Below, piece after piece: positions 36,759-46,721 of a stretch of 64,000 bases of DNA. The position numbers were made by a program, and so were the translations under genes. Under the pieces are notes generated by a model. It was not told the origin of the DNA. It searched no databases and saw only the letters and a program-made list of their open reading frames with translations. The stretch is from Methylorubrum sp. B1-46 (GTDB lineage Bacteria; Pseudomonadota; Alphaproteobacteria; Rhizobiales; Beijerinckiaceae), in the NCBI RefSeq assembly GCF_021117295.1, contig NZ_CP088247.1:689501-753500 (forward strand). The letters run 5' to 3'. Positions within the stretch are counted from its first letter, which is position 1. Each line of letters opens with the position of its first letter.

Positions 36759-36840
36759 GCAAGCCCCGCAGAACCTTCAGCCCCGCGCAAGCGACACCGT
36801 GTCCATTGCGCCAGAATTCGAAAGTCAACGAGGTGTCCGC

Positions 36841-38052
36841 ATGAGTCTCATCGGCGTGCTCCGCACCGGCGTCTCCGGGATGAACGCTCAGTCCAACCGC
36901 ATCTCGACGGTGGCCGAGAACATCCAGAACGCCAGCACCACCGGCTACAAGCGCACCTCGGCCGAATTCTCGTCGCTGCTGCTCGATTCCGGTGATGTCG
37001 GCAACTACAACTCGGGTGCGGTCGAGACCACGTTGCGCCGCGCGGTGAGCGAGGGTGGGCCCATCGCCTCGACCAATTCCGACAAGGATCTGGCGATCCA
37101 GGGCAACGGCTTCTTCGTGGTAAGCGATGCCGGCGGCGCGCCCTTCATGACCCGGGCCGGCAACTTCGTGGTCGATGGCAAGACCGGCAACCTCGTCAAT
37201 GCCGGCGGCTTCACCCTAATGGGCTACAGCCTCGCCAACGGCACGCCGAACCCCGTCCTCAACGGCGTCGCCGACCTCAAGCCGGTCAATGTCAGCGTGA
37301 TGGGCCAGGAGGCGCGCCCCTCCACCAGCGCCACGATCAGCGGCAACCTCTCCTTCGAGACCCCCGTCTACGATCCGTTGGCGACGGGCGCCGTCGGCTA
37401 CTCGAAGAAGAATTCGCTCAAGGTCTACGACAACGTCGGCCAGCCGGTGACGCTCGACGTTCAGATGACCAAGACCGCCGCCAACACCTGGGCGGTGAGC
37501 TTCATCAACCCCGCGGCTCCCACGCCCGCGATCGGGTCCACCACGGTGACCTTCGACGGCAACGGCAAGGTCAGCGGCGGCGGATCGACCGTCGTGACCG
37601 TACCGAACGGGCGCAGCGTCACCGTCAATCTGAGCGGCCTCACCCAGCTCTCCGGCGATCACAACCTGTCCGGCACCGCCGACGGCTCCTCGCCGACCGC
37701 CGTGAGCGGCACGGCCTTCGGCGAGGACGGCACTGTCTACGCGGTCTATTCCGACGGCACCCGCAAGGCCGCCTTCAAGGTGCCGCTCGCGGACGTGGCG
37801 AGCCCCGACAACCTGACGCCGCGGGCCGGCAACGTCTTCACCACGAGCGCCGAATCCGGCGACATCCAGATCGGCTTCGCCGGTCAGGGCGGGCGCGGCA
37901 TCATGAAGGCCGGGGCGCTCGAACAATCCAACGTCGACGTCAGCACCGAGCTGACCACGATGATCGAGTCGCAGACGGTCTACACCGCCAACTCCAAGGT
38001 GTTCATGACCGGCAACGAGCTGCTCGAAACCCTGATGAATCTGAAGCGCTGA
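36841..38052 (+). CDS. flgE: Flagellar hook protein FlgE
   Basis: 403 residues from ATG 36841, with ACGAGGTG 5 nt upstream. The N-terminus MSLIGVLRTGVSGMNAQSNR, ISTVAENIQNASTTGYKRTS and the C-terminus NVDVSTELTTMIESQTVYTA, NSKVFMTGNELLETLMNLKR are the paired D0 helices. The middle holds FlgE D1/D2 beta domains (FETPVYDPLATGAVGYSKKN). FlgE polymerises into the hook. In Brucella it is the direct FtcR target, so its level here may depend on the frameshifted regulator. Confidence 0.95.
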   Translation: MSLIGVLRTGVSGMNAQSNRISTVAENIQNASTTGYKRTSAEFSSLLLDSGDVGNYNSGAVETTLRRAVSEGGPIASTNSDKDLAIQGNGFFVVSDAGGAPFMTRAGNFVVDGKTGNLVNAGGFTLMGYSLANGTPNPVLNGVADLKPVNVSVMGQEARPSTSATISGNLSFETPVYDPLATGAVGYSKKNSLKVYDNVGQPVTLDVQMTKTAANTWAVSFINPAAPTPAIGSTTVTFDGNGKVSGGGSTVVTVPNGRSVTVNLSGLTQLSGDHNLSGTADGSSPTAVSGTAFGEDGTVYAVYSDGTRKAAFKVPLADVASPDNLTPRAGNVFTTSAESGDIQIGFAGQGGRGIMKAGALEQSNVDVSTELTTMIESQTVYTANSKVFMTGNELLETLMNLKR

Positions 38053-38130
38053 CGGGAACGTCGCCGCCTTCCGGGGGTGCCGGCCCGACACCGGCGCCCC
38101 CGTCTCGTACCGCGTCCCAGGAACCGACCG

Positions 38131-39600
38131 ATGGGTCTCACCCTCGCGCTCAACACCGCGCGCGCCTCGCTGCTCGCGAATTCGAACCAGATCGCGGTGT
38201 CCGCGCGCAACGTCGCGGGCGCGAACGATCCCGGCTATTCGCGCAAGATCGCGACGCTGGTCGCCGGCAGCGCGGGCGGGGCCACCGTCACGATTACCCG
38301 CGCGGGTGATCCGGCGCTCTATGCCCGCACCCTCACCGCCTCCTCCGACGCCGCCCGCGGCGACGCGCTGCTGACCGGCCTGACGAAGCTCGCCCAGACC
38401 ATCGGCGACACGGACGATCCGACCGCCCCGGCCGCGCGGCTCTCGGCCCTCCAGGCCGCCCTTCAGGCCGCCGCCAACCAGCCCGACAACACGCAGCTCG
38501 CCCGCGACACGGTCGAGGCGGCCAAGGCGCTGGCCGGCAGCCTCAACGCGGCGGCCGACACGGTCCACGCCGTGCGGGCGGAGGCCGATGCCGGCATCGC
38601 CAACTCGGTGACCCGCATCAACGATCTCCTCGGGCGGTTCGACGCCGCGAACCGCACCGTCGTCAAGCTGACCGCCCTGGGGGGTGACGCCACCGACGCA
38701 CTCGACGACCGCGACCGCATCCTGACCGCGCTCTCGCAGGAGATCGGCGTCACCGCCGTGAACCGCGAGGGCGGCGACATGGCGCTCTACACCGACGGCG
38801 GCGTCACCCTGTTCGAGCGCGGCCCTCGCGCGGTCACATTCTCCCCCACCTCCACCTTCGCAGCCGGAACCGTCGGCGGCACCGTGACCATCGACGGCGT
38901 GCCGGTGACCGGAGCCGCCTCTCCGATGCCGCTCATGTCCGGGCGGATCGCCGGGCTCGCGAGCCTCCGCGACGGGGCGGCGCTGGGCTACGAAGCGCAG
39001 CTCGACGCGCTGGCCGGCGCCCTGATCGGCGCCTTCGCCGAAAGCGACTCCGTGGCGCCGGACGGCGGCCCGCGGGCCGGCCTGTTCACCGCGGGCGGCA
39101 GCGCCGCCCTGCCCGCGTCCACCGCCGCCGGTCGCATCGGCCTCGCATCGTCGATCGCGATCAACGCGGCGGTGGATCCCGCCCGGAACGGCGACCCGAC
39201 TCTGCTGCGCAGCGGCGGCCTGAACGGCAGCGACTATGCCGACCCCGCAGCGGGCGGGGATGCGGCCTATGCCGGCCGCCTGCGCGGCCTCGTCGAGGCG
39301 CTCTCCGCATCGCGGCCCGTCGATGCGGCCCTCGGTCTCGGCACGGAAGCCAGCCTGCCCGATCTCGCCGCGTCCTCCGCGGGGTGGCTCGAGGCGCAGC
39401 GCAAGGACGCCGCGACCGCCGCCTCCTACCAGAAGACCCTGCTGGCGCGCGCCAACGAGGCGCTCTCGAACGCGGTGGGCGTGAACGGCGACGACGAGAC
39501 CGCGCTCGCGCTGCAGCTCGAGCGCTCCTACAGCGCCTCGGCCAAGCTCATCACGGTCGTCAACGACCTCCTCAAGACCCTCCTCGACGCGGTGCGGTGA
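38131..39600 (+). CDS. flgK: Hook-associated protein FlgK
   Basis: 489 residues from ATG 38131 (MGLTLALNTARASLLANSNQ). VSARNVAGANDPGYSRKIAT replaces the usual NIANANTPGYSRQ. The C-terminus LQLERSYSASAKLITVVNDL has the conserved axial helix. It joins hook to filament. Order flgE-flgK-flgL matches Rhizobiales. Confidence 0.93.
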   Translation: MGLTLALNTARASLLANSNQIAVSARNVAGANDPGYSRKIATLVAGSAGGATVTITRAGDPALYARTLTASSDAARGDALLTGLTKLAQTIGDTDDPTAPAARLSALQAALQAAANQPDNTQLARDTVEAAKALAGSLNAAADTVHAVRAEADAGIANSVTRINDLLGRFDAANRTVVKLTALGGDATDALDDRDRILTALSQEIGVTAVNREGGDMALYTDGGVTLFERGPRAVTFSPTSTFAAGTVGGTVTIDGVPVTGAASPMPLMSGRIAGLASLRDGAALGYEAQLDALAGALIGAFAESDSVAPDGGPRAGLFTAGGSAALPASTAAGRIGLASSIAINAAVDPARNGDPTLLRSGGLNGSDYADPAAGGDAAYAGRLRGLVEALSASRPVDAALGLGTEASLPDLAASSAGWLEAQRKDAATAASYQKTLLARANEALSNAVGVNGDDETALALQLERSYSASAKLITVVNDLLKTLLDAVR

Positions 39601-39607
39601 TACGGCG

Positions 39608-40660
39608 ATGATGACGACCGGCTTCATCTCGAGCCTCAACCTCTGGAACGCGCCGCGCACCGGCATGTCGCGCCTCCAGTCCGATCTCGCGACCGCGACC
39701 AAGGAGATCGCCACCGGCCGCTTCGCCGATATCGGGGCGACGCTGGGCGGCGGCGTCGCCGGGGCCTTCGGCCTGCGCGGACAGAGCGCGGTGCTCGCGG
39801 CGCTGACGCAGAGCAACGCGGCGGCCTCGTCCCGGCTCGAAGCCTCGCAGAGCGCACTTAAGGAGATTCAAACCGCGGCCGAGGCGACGCTCAACGAACT
39901 CTTGGCGCTGCCCGCCGATCAGCGCGCGAAGACGGTTGGCGAATCCGCCCGCAGCCGCCTCGCCGCGCTGGCGGGCGCGCTCAACACCAGCGCGAGCGGT
40001 CAATTCGTGTTCGGCGGCACAAATAGCAGCACCGCTCCGCTGACCCCCTACGAGGACAGCCCGCCCTCGGCCGCGAAGCAGGCGGTGGATGCGGCCTTCA
40101 CGCGCTTCTTCACCTTCGCGCCGGGTAGCCCGGCGGCCTCCGCCATCACGCCGACCCAGATCGAGGGCTTCATCGACGGCCTGCTCGCCGACACGTTCAG
40201 CGAGGCGAACTGGAGCGGGACCTGGTCGGCAGCCTCGAACCGGACGATCGACAGCAAGATTTCGCTCACCGAGACCGTCACCACCTCGGTGAGCGCGAAT
40301 GCCGAGCCGTTCCGTCAGCTCGGTATGGCCTACGTCATCGCCGCCGGGCTCGGCCTGTCCGATCTTCCGGCGGACACGCAGCGGGCGGCGACGAGCAAGG
40401 TCATGGACCTGCTGGGCCAAGCCACCCGGAGCCTGACGACGATGCGGGCCGATCTCGGCCGCGCGCAGAGCCAGATCGGGGAAGCGAATGCGCGCATGGT
40501 CAAGCAGACCGCGCTGCTGACCGGACAGATCCGGGATCTGGAAAGCGTCGATCCGGCGGAGGCCAAATCCCGGGTCGATGCGATCACGACCCAGATGCAG
40601 ATGTCTTACGGGCTGACCGCGCAATTGCGCAGCCTCAGCCTGATCAACTTCATCTCCTGA
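39608..40660 (+). CDS. flgL: Hook-filament junction protein FlgL
   Basis: 350 residues (two in-frame ATGs at 39608 and 39611). N-terminus FISSLNLWNAPRTGMSRLQS and ATATKEIATGRFADIG, flagellin-like; the conserved FVFGGTNSSTAPL; C-terminus LGRAQSQIGEANARMVKQTA and LTAQLRSLSLINFIS. HAP3, the second junction protein, with overall flagellin homology. Follows flgK by 7 nt. Confidence 0.93.
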   Translation: MMTTGFISSLNLWNAPRTGMSRLQSDLATATKEIATGRFADIGATLGGGVAGAFGLRGQSAVLAALTQSNAAASSRLEASQSALKEIQTAAEATLNELLALPADQRAKTVGESARSRLAALAGALNTSASGQFVFGGTNSSTAPLTPYEDSPPSAAKQAVDAAFTRFFTFAPGSPAASAITPTQIEGFIDGLLADTFSEANWSGTWSAASNRTIDSKISLTETVTTSVSANAEPFRQLGMAYVIAAGLGLSDLPADTQRAATSKVMDLLGQATRSLTTMRADLGRAQSQIGEANARMVKQTALLTGQIRDLESVDPAEAKSRVDAITTQMQMSYGLTAQLRSLSLINFIS

Positions 40661-40703
40661 ACGACCGCCTTTCTGAAGAATCGAGTACGGAGCGTAGGCC
40701 CCG

Positions 40704-41054
40704 ATGTACCGTCTATCCTATGCCGAGATCATGGAAGACGCGCCCGATCTCGGCCGCGAGCGCGAGCGTGCGGCGTTCGACCGGGCACTCGGCCTGCTGC
40801 GCTCGGCCGAGGCGCGCGGCGCCACCGCCGGTCCGGAGCGGACGGCCGCGGTCGGATCGATCCAGGATCTCTGGAATGTGCTGATCGCCGACCTGCTCGA
40901 CGCCGAGAACGCCTTGCCCGAGGCCCTGCGCGCCGATCTCGTCGCCATCGGCCTGTGGAACATGCGCGAGGCCGGGGAAGTGCTGAGCACGCCCGAGCGC
41001 AGCCTCGCCGCTCTGATCGAGGTCAACACCTCGATCCGCGACGGACTGCAGTGA
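40704..41054 (+). CDS. flaF: Flagellar biosynthesis regulator FlaF
   Basis: 116-residue helical protein with LSYAEIMEDAPDLGRERERA, GSIQDLWNVLIADLLDAENA and ALRADLVAIGLWNMREAGEV, the FlaF signature. In Caulobacter and rhizobia FlaF promotes flagellin synthesis in antagonism to FlbT. GGAGCG precedes the ATG. Spacing of 10 nt to flbT. Confidence 0.94.
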   Translation: MYRLSYAEIMEDAPDLGRERERAAFDRALGLLRSAEARGATAGPERTAAVGSIQDLWNVLIADLLDAENALPEALRADLVAIGLWNMREAGEVLSTPERSLAALIEVNTSIRDGLQ

Positions 41055-41064
41055 GGGACGGGCC

Positions 41065-41592
41065 ATGACGCGCGAGACCGGCCGGGCCACGTCCCGCACC
41101 ATGCACCTGAGCCTGAAAGCGGGCGAGCGCGTCTACATCAACGGCGCGGTGGTGCGCGTCGACCGCAAGGTCGCGCTCGAACTGATGAACGACGCGACCT
41201 TCCTGCTGGAGGGCCACGTTCTCCAGGCGGAGGAGGCGACGACGCCGCTGCGCCAGCTCTACTTCGCGGCGCAGACGGTGCTGATCGCGCCGGCCCAGGC
41301 CGGCCCGGCCCGCGCGCTCTATGCCCGGATCGAGGAGGGCATCCTCGCTGCCACGACGGAGCCGGCGATCCGCGACGGGCTGGCGGCGGCGCACACCCTC
41401 GTCGAGGCCGGCCGTGCCTTCGAGGCGCTGAAGCTCATCCGCGGCCTCTACTCGGCGGAGGCCGACCTGCTCGGCGCGGGCCGGCCCCTCCCCGAGGTGC
41501 CGCCCGCCGCCCTCGTTCCGCCCGACCGGTCCGGCTCCCGCCGCCGGCCCACGACGCGCGCCCGGTCGGCGCCCTCCTCCGACAAGGCCTGA
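41065..41592 (+). CDS. flbT: Flagellar biosynthesis repressor FlbT
   Basis: 175 residues from ATG 41065, with GAGGGAC upstream; a second ATG at 41101 begins the typical family start (MHLSLKAGERVYINGAVVRV). Further motifs: ALELMNDATFLLEGHVLQAE, TPLRQLYFAAQTVLIAP, FEALKLIRGLYSAEADLL. FlbT binds flagellin mRNA 5' UTRs and represses translation until hook completion. The C-terminal 35 residues are an Arg/Pro-rich extension. Confidence 0.93.
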   Translation: MTRETGRATSRTMHLSLKAGERVYINGAVVRVDRKVALELMNDATFLLEGHVLQAEEATTPLRQLYFAAQTVLIAPAQAGPARALYARIEEGILAATTEPAIRDGLAAAHTLVEAGRAFEALKLIRGLYSAEADLLGAGRPLPEVPPAALVPPDRSGSRRRPTTRARSAPSSDKA

Positions 41593-41595
41593 ACC

Positions 41596-42003
41596 ATGGA
41601 CGTCACCAACACCGGCACGACGAGCGGCACCACCACGGCCGCCGCGGCGAAGGCAGCCACCTCGGTCGCCTCCAAGATGAACGCCGACACCTTTCTGACG
41701 CTGCTGATGGCGCAGCTTCAGAATCAGGACCCGACGAAGCCGATGGACTCGACCGAATATGTCGGTCAGCTCGCCTCGTTCTCGCAGGTCGAGCAGGCCA
41801 CCAAGACCAACCAGAAGCTCGACTCGCTGCTCACCTCGAGCTTCCTGAACCAAGCCGACGCGATCATCGGGCGCACGCTCACCTCGGCGGACGGCCTGAC
41901 GACCGGCACGGTTCAGTCGGTGCGGGTCACCGGCGACGGCGTGATGGCCAAGCTCACCGACGGGCGCGAGATGCTGCTCGCCTCCGGTATCTCGATCAGC
42001 TAG
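41596..42003 (+). CDS. flgD: Hook-capping/scaffold protein FlgD
   Basis: 135 residues, a short FlgD of the alphaproteobacterial type. NADTFLTLLMAQLQNQDPTK and PMDSTEYVGQLASFSQVEQA are the FlgD N-terminal core; a small beta C-terminal part (DGREMLLASGISIS) replaces the longer domains found in enterics. FlgD caps the growing hook. It lies 3 nt after flbT and 11 nt before fliQ. Confidence 0.94.
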   Translation: MDVTNTGTTSGTTTAAAAKAATSVASKMNADTFLTLLMAQLQNQDPTKPMDSTEYVGQLASFSQVEQATKTNQKLDSLLTSSFLNQADAIIGRTLTSADGLTTGTVQSVRVTGDGVMAKLTDGREMLLASGISIS

Positions 42004-42014
42004 TCACGCATTCC

Positions 42015-42281
42015 ATGAACGAGGTCGACGCCCTCGAACTCGTCCGCTCGGCGATCTGGACGGTGCTCGTCGCCGCCGGCCCTTCCGTCGGCGCGGCGAT
42101 GCTGGTCGGCATCGCGGTCGCCCTGCTGCAAGCGCTGACGCAGGTTCAGGAGGTCACCCTCACTTTCGTGCCGAAGATCGTCGCGATCCTGCTGGTGATG
42201 CTCGTCACGGGGACCTTCGTCGGCTCGCAGATCTACGCATTCGCCGAGATGACCTACGGGCGGATCGCGACGGGCTTCTGA
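42015..42281 (+). CDS. fliQ: Flagellar type III export gate protein FliQ
   Basis: 88 residues with two membrane helices (GPSVGAAMLVGIAVALLQAL and IVAILLVMLVTGTFVGSQIY), and LTQVQEVTLTFVPKI between them. FliQ forms the FliPQR export channel. In related genomes fliQ is followed directly by flhA; here a chemoreceptor intervenes. Confidence 0.94.
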   Translation: MNEVDALELVRSAIWTVLVAAGPSVGAAMLVGIAVALLQALTQVQEVTLTFVPKIVAILLVMLVTGTFVGSQIYAFAEMTYGRIATGF

Positions 42282-42396
42282 ACCCCATCGAATCGGAACC
42301 GACGCTCATCCGGAGACGCCGATCGCGCCGGCGAAACGGTGAAGGTCGTGCGGACCGACGGCGAGAGGCTGTACGGCCGTCATCGGGAAAAAGGGC

Positions 42397-42440
42397 GGGA
42401 CCGGGCGGATGGAGCTGTCGAGACTTGACCGCCCGGTCCC
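42397..42440. terminator. 12-bp long-range hairpin after fliQ
   Basis: GGGACCGGGCGG and CCGCCCGGTCCC pair perfectly over a 20-nt loop, 115 nt after fliQ. Terminator-like but without a U-tract. Confidence 0.45.
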
Positions 42441-42598
42441 TCGCGAGAGCCTCGACCTGGGGAAGGACAAAAGCTGTTGCGATCGGATCTTAGCATCGGC
42501 GTTGCCTGTTGGCAGCAGGCGATGCGGTGGCCTGCCATGCATCGGTTAACAGTGAACAGGCGGCTGTCAGCGATTGCATTCTGACGGCCAGGTTGTTC

Positions 42599-42629
42599 GG
42601 GCGCGGGACGGCATCGCCGTTCCGCGCCC
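42599..42629. terminator. Near-perfect palindrome at 3' end of the chemoreceptor
   Basis: GGGCGCGGGACGGC and GCCGTTCCGCGCCC pair with one G-T wobble around ATC, 33 nt after the chemoreceptor stop codon at 42663 (minus strand). Confidence 0.5.
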
Positions 42630-42662
42630 GCGGTCCATCAGACACGCCTCGCGGGGCCGGGA

Positions 42663-44360
42663 TCAGGCCGCGCGGATGGTGGCCAGGAAGCGGTCGACCT
42701 CGCTGGTGAGATGCTCCGATTCGCGCGACAGCTCGGTCGCCGCCGCCAGCACTTCGCTCGCCGCTGCGCCAGCCTCGTCCGAGGCCTGCGCCAGTCCCGT
42801 GACGTTGCGCGTCACCTCGGTCGTCCCGATCGAGGCCTGGGAGACGTTGCGCACGATCTCCTGGGTGGCCGCGCCCTGCTGCTCGACCGCGGCCGCGATG
42901 GTCGCGGCGACGGTGTTGATCTCCCCGATTCGTCCGGTGATCGAACCAATGGCCGAGACCGCCCGCTCGGTGACGCTTTGGATCTCGCTGATCTGACCGC
43001 CGATCTCCTCCGTGGCGCGGGCGGTCTGGCTGGCGAGTTCCTTCACCTCCGTCGCGACGACCGCGAAACCGCGTCCGGCTTCGCCCGCGCGCGCGGCCTC
43101 GATCGTGGCGTTGAGGGCAAGCAGGTTCGTCTGCGAGGCGATGTTGGAGATCATGCTCACCATGTCGCCGATACGGGCCGAGGTGCGGCTCAATTCGCGC
43201 ACGAGCTGACCGGTCTGATCCGCCTCCGCGACGGCGTTTTGCGCGAGCCCGGAGGATCCCTGAACCTGCCGTCCGATCTCCTGGACGGATGCCCCGAGTT
43301 CTTCCGCCGCGGCCGCCACAGTGCCGACATTGCTCGCCGCCTCCTCCGCCGCCGCAGCGACGGTGCTCGACTGGTTCGCCGTTTGATTGGCGGTCATGGA
43401 CATCTGCTGGGCCGTGGCCTGAAGCTCGGTGGCCGAGGAGGAGACCCGGCCGACGATGCCGCCGACCGCCCGCTCGAAGCCGTCGGCGAGTTGGATCATC
43501 GTGCGGCGGCGCTCGGCGGCGGCAGCCTCGTCGGCGATGCGCCGCATCTCGGCCTGCTCCGCCGCCTTCTGCGCAACCATGGCCTTGATGCCATCGACAG
43601 CGCGGCCGACCGCACCGATTTCGTCGCCGCGCGCGGCCTCGCGGATCGTCGCATCGACATCCCCGTCCGCCATGCGCCGGAGCACAGCGACGAGACTCGC
43701 CAGCGGCCGGGTGATGCCGAGCACGGTGATGGCCGTGGCAAGCCCGAGCGCTGCGAGAATACCCAGCACGGACGCGATGGCGAGGTTGGTGATCGACCGG
43801 CTCGCGGCTTGATCCGCTCTGTCCCGAGCCTCGGCAAGCTCCTCACCCAAACGATCGACCCGCGTCTGCACGGCATCGCGCAGCTTGGCACGGAAGACGG
43901 CCGCTTCCGTCAGCAGAAGCTTTCCGGCGGCTTCATTGTCGTTCCTGAGTGCGAATTGAAGGACGCGATCATTGACGGAAAACAGGTCCGCAGCCGTTTT
44001 CCGCATCTCGTCGTTGGCCGCGCGGCGCTCTGCGGTGTCGGCCAAAGCGTCCAACTGATCGATATTCTTGAAGGTCGAATTGACCGCATTGTCGTATCGA
44101 TTCTTGTATTCGTCCAATTGTTTCTGGCGATTTTCAATGATTGTGTTGCGGGTCAGAATGGCAACTTCAGCGACATCATTTTTCACCGAAAGAACATTCT
44201 CAAGCCTCTTGGCCTGAACATCAACAATTTGCCTCATCTGAGCAGTATTGTCTAATATGATCGTGCCGGCATAAAAAATCGATCCACTCGATAGAGCCAC
44301 GATAATCAAAATCGGCAAGAACGACTTTATGATCAAATTCAAGCTGTTGAGTAGGCGCAT
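42663..44360 (-). CDS. Methyl-accepting chemotaxis protein
   Basis: 565 residues from ATG 44360, with GGAGCGG upstream; a TTG at 44405 is a worse start. TM1 LPILIIVALSSGSIFYAGTI; a four-helix-bundle-like sensor to ~185; TM2 NLAIASVLGILAALGLATAI; HAMP (TRPLASLVAVLRRMADGDVD). The signalling hairpin follows, with IASQTNLLALNATIEAARAG and EAGRGFAVVATEVKELASQT. Ligand unknown. It points against the flagellar operons and separates fliQ from flhA. The 5' third is clearly more AT-rich (sequence around 44060-44340), suggesting a transferred sensor joined to a resident signalling domain. Confidence 0.93.
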   Translation of the reverse strand: MRLLNSLNLIIKSFLPILIIVALSSGSIFYAGTIILDNTAQMRQIVDVQAKRLENVLSVKNDVAEVAILTRNTIIENRQKQLDEYKNRYDNAVNSTFKNIDQLDALADTAERRAANDEMRKTAADLFSVNDRVLQFALRNDNEAAGKLLLTEAAVFRAKLRDAVQTRVDRLGEELAEARDRADQAASRSITNLAIASVLGILAALGLATAITVLGITRPLASLVAVLRRMADGDVDATIREAARGDEIGAVGRAVDGIKAMVAQKAAEQAEMRRIADEAAAAERRRTMIQLADGFERAVGGIVGRVSSSATELQATAQQMSMTANQTANQSSTVAAAAEEAASNVGTVAAAAEELGASVQEIGRQVQGSSGLAQNAVAEADQTGQLVRELSRTSARIGDMVSMISNIASQTNLLALNATIEAARAGEAGRGFAVVATEVKELASQTARATEEIGGQISEIQSVTERAVSAIGSITGRIGEINTVAATIAAAVEQQGAATQEIVRNVSQASIGTTEVTRNVTGLAQASDEAGAAASEVLAAATELSRESEHLTSEVDRFLATIRAA

Positions 44361-44639
44361 TTGCCGCTCCGACACTCCGAGGACCGAGGAATGGACCTTC
44401 GTCAAAGCAGCACTAGTGAGAGCTGATTATCAAATGATAAAACTCTCATAATTTTCTTCACATATGATCGATAATCGACCGGATCTATAACGCCGCTTTG
44501 AGCGACCGGCGCCATATCCGCCGTGCCCACCGTCGGCCTGGGCAGAGCTCGTGGTTGCTCGTTTCTGCTTCAGCGCCTCCATCCCCGCGCAAGCTTGCCG
44601 GGTCACAAGCGGCGTGACCTGAGGGGAACGGTTCACGTC

Positions 44640-46721
44640 ATGGCGGTGAGCGAAGCGCTCGTCCTGGAGAAGCGATCGCGGCGAGATTTCGGATTCGCGG
44701 CCGGCATCGTCGCGATCCTGGCGGTTCTGTTCCTGCCGGTGCCGGCGGTGCTGCTCGATATCGGGCTCGCCTTCTCGATCGCACTCTCGGTGCTGATCCT
44801 GATGGTGGCGCTCTGGATTCAGAAGCCGCTCGAATTCTCGGCCTTCCCCACCGTGCTGTTGATCGCGACGCTGCTCAGGCTCGCCCTCGGCATCGCCACC
44901 ACACGCCTGATCCTGGCCAACGGACAGAAGGGCGTGGACGCCGCCGGCCACGTCATCCAGGGCTTCTCGCAATTCGTGATGAGCGGCGATTTCGTCATCG
45001 GAATCGTCGTCTTCGTGATCCTCATCACGGTCAACTTCCTCGTCATCACTAAGGGCGCGACCCGCATCGCCGAGGTCGGTGCCCGCTTCACCCTCGACGC
45101 CATCCCCGGCAAGCAGATGGCGATCGACGCCGACCTCAATGCCGGGCTGATCGACGACAAGGAGGCGCAGCGCCGCCGGCGCGAGTTGGAGGAGGAGTCA
45201 GCCTTCTTCGGCTCAATGGACGGCGCCTCGAAATTCGTGCGCGGCGAGGCGGTGGCCTCGCTCATCGTCATCGCCGTCAACGTCTTCGGCGGCGTCATTA
45301 TCGGCACCACCCGCCACGGCATGCCGCTGGGTCAGGCCGCGGACGTTTTCGTCAAGCTGTCGGTGGGCGACGGCCTCGTCTCGCAGATCCCGGCGCTGAT
45401 CGTCTCGCTCGCCGCCGGCCTCCTCGTCTCGAAGGGCGGCACCCGCGGCGCGGCGGAAGAGGCGGTGCTCGGCCAGCTCAGCGCCTATCCCCGCGCGCTG
45501 ATCGTCGCCGCCGCCTTGATGCTGATGTTCGCCCTCGTGCCGGGCCTGCCGTTCCTGCCCTTCGTCGCGCTCGCGGGCCTGATGGGCTTCGTGGCGATCA
45601 CCATCCCGAAGCGCCGCGCGGCGAAGGCTGCGCTGGCCGCAGCCAAGGTCAAGCGCGAGGAGGAGACCAAGCAGGCCGAGGTCAAGGATTCGGTCAAGGA
45701 GCAGTTGCGCACGCCGGAGATCGAGCTGTGCCTCGGCCGGCAGGTCGCCGCCCAGATCCAGGGCAGTCATGCCGAGCTGCACCATCGCGTCGCCAAGATG
45801 CGCCGCAAGTTCGCGCGCCAGTACGGCTTCGTCGTGCCCGACATCAAGCTCACCGACAGCCTCAACCTGCCGCCCAAGACCTACCAGATCCGCATCCACG
45901 GCACGGTGGCCGCAACCCAGGAGATGCGGCCGGGGGAATTGCTCGTCGTCGTCGGCGACGGCCCGCGCCCTGACGTTCCCTCGGAGGAAGTGCGCGAGCC
46001 CGCCTTCGGCATGAAGGCGCTCTGGGTGGTCGATGCCTATGCCGGCGAGATCCGCCGCTCCGGCTTCGAGGCGATCGACGGCGCCTCTGTGCTGCTCACC
46101 CACCTCTCCGAGGTGATCCGCAACAACCTGCCCCAGTTCCTGTCCTACAAGGACATGCGGTCGCTGCTCGACCGGCTCGACCCCGAATACAAGCGGCTGA
46201 TCGACGAGATCTGTCCCTCGCAGATCTCGCATTCCGGCCTGCAGGCGGTGCTGAAGCTGCTGCTCTCCGAGCGCGTCTCGATCCGCAATCTCCACCTGAT
46301 CCTGGAGGCGGTGGCCGAGATCACCCCACATGCCCGCCGGGCCGAGCAGATCGCCGAGCACGTGCGCATGCGCGTCGCCCAGCAGATCTGCGGCGATCTC
46401 GCCGAGGACGGGGTGCTGCACGTGCTCAGGCTCGGCGCCAACTGGGACCTGACCTTCCACCAGAGCCTGAAGCGCGACGCCAAGGGCGAGGTCATCGAGT
46501 TCGACATCGACCCGCGCCTCGTCGAGCAGTTCGGCGCGGAGGCCGGCGAGGCGATCCGCGAGCGGATGCGGCAGGTCCACGGCTTCGCCCTCGTCACCGC
46601 CCCCGACGCGCGGCCCTACGTGCGGATGATCATCGAGCGGATCTTCCCGACGCTCCCCGTCCTCTCGCATTTGGAGATTGCGCGGGGCGTCGAGATCAAG
46701 TCGCTGGGCACCATCTCGTGA
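44640..46721 (+). CDS. flhA: Flagellar export apparatus protein FlhA
   Basis: 693 residues from ATG 44640, with GAGGGGAA upstream. Eight N-terminal membrane helices ([20 protein letters not shown] and similar). The FHIPEP signature is present in form [20 protein letters not shown] and [20 protein letters not shown]. Cytoplasmic C-domain from ~350 with [24 protein letters not shown] residues, docking substrates and chaperones. Overlaps fliR by 4 nt. Confidence 0.96.
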   Translation: MAVSEALVLEKRSRRDFGFAAGIVAILAVLFLPVPAVLLDIGLAFSIALSVLILMVALWIQKPLEFSAFPTVLLIATLLRLALGIATTRLILANGQKGVDAAGHVIQGFSQFVMSGDFVIGIVVFVILITVNFLVITKGATRIAEVGARFTLDAIPGKQMAIDADLNAGLIDDKEAQRRRRELEEESAFFGSMDGASKFVRGEAVASLIVIAVNVFGGVIIGTTRHGMPLGQAADVFVKLSVGDGLVSQIPALIVSLAAGLLVSKGGTRGAAEEAVLGQLSAYPRALIVAAALMLMFALVPGLPFLPFVALAGLMGFVAITIPKRRAAKAALAAAKVKREEETKQAEVKDSVKEQLRTPEIELCLGRQVAAQIQGSHAELHHRVAKMRRKFARQYGFVVPDIKLTDSLNLPPKTYQIRIHGTVAATQEMRPGELLVVVGDGPRPDVPSEEVREPAFGMKALWVVDAYAGEIRRSGFEAIDGASVLLTHLSEVIRNNLPQFLSYKDMRSLLDRLDPEYKRLIDEICPSQISHSGLQAVLKLLLSERVSIRNLHLILEAVAEITPHARRAEQIAEHVRMRVAQQICGDLAEDGVLHVLRLGANWDLTFHQSLKRDAKGEVIEFDIDPRLVEQFGAEAGEAIRERMRQVHGFALVTAPDARPYVRMIIERIFPTLPVLSHLEIARGVEIKSLGTIS

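Larger units (their letters stand above)
42282..42662. other. Gap between fliQ and the chemoreceptor
   Basis: 381 nt with no supported gene. It contains two strong hairpins (42397-42440 and 42599-42629) consistent with terminators for the convergent genes on either side, plus a weaker TGTCAG/CTGACG pairing near 42565-42595. Confidence 0.55.

Noticed and set aside
37216..39816. 866-codon open frame antisense to flgE and flgK
   Set aside because: It is the reverse-frame shadow of two well-supported genes in GC-rich DNA, with His/Arg/Gly-rich composition and no domains.
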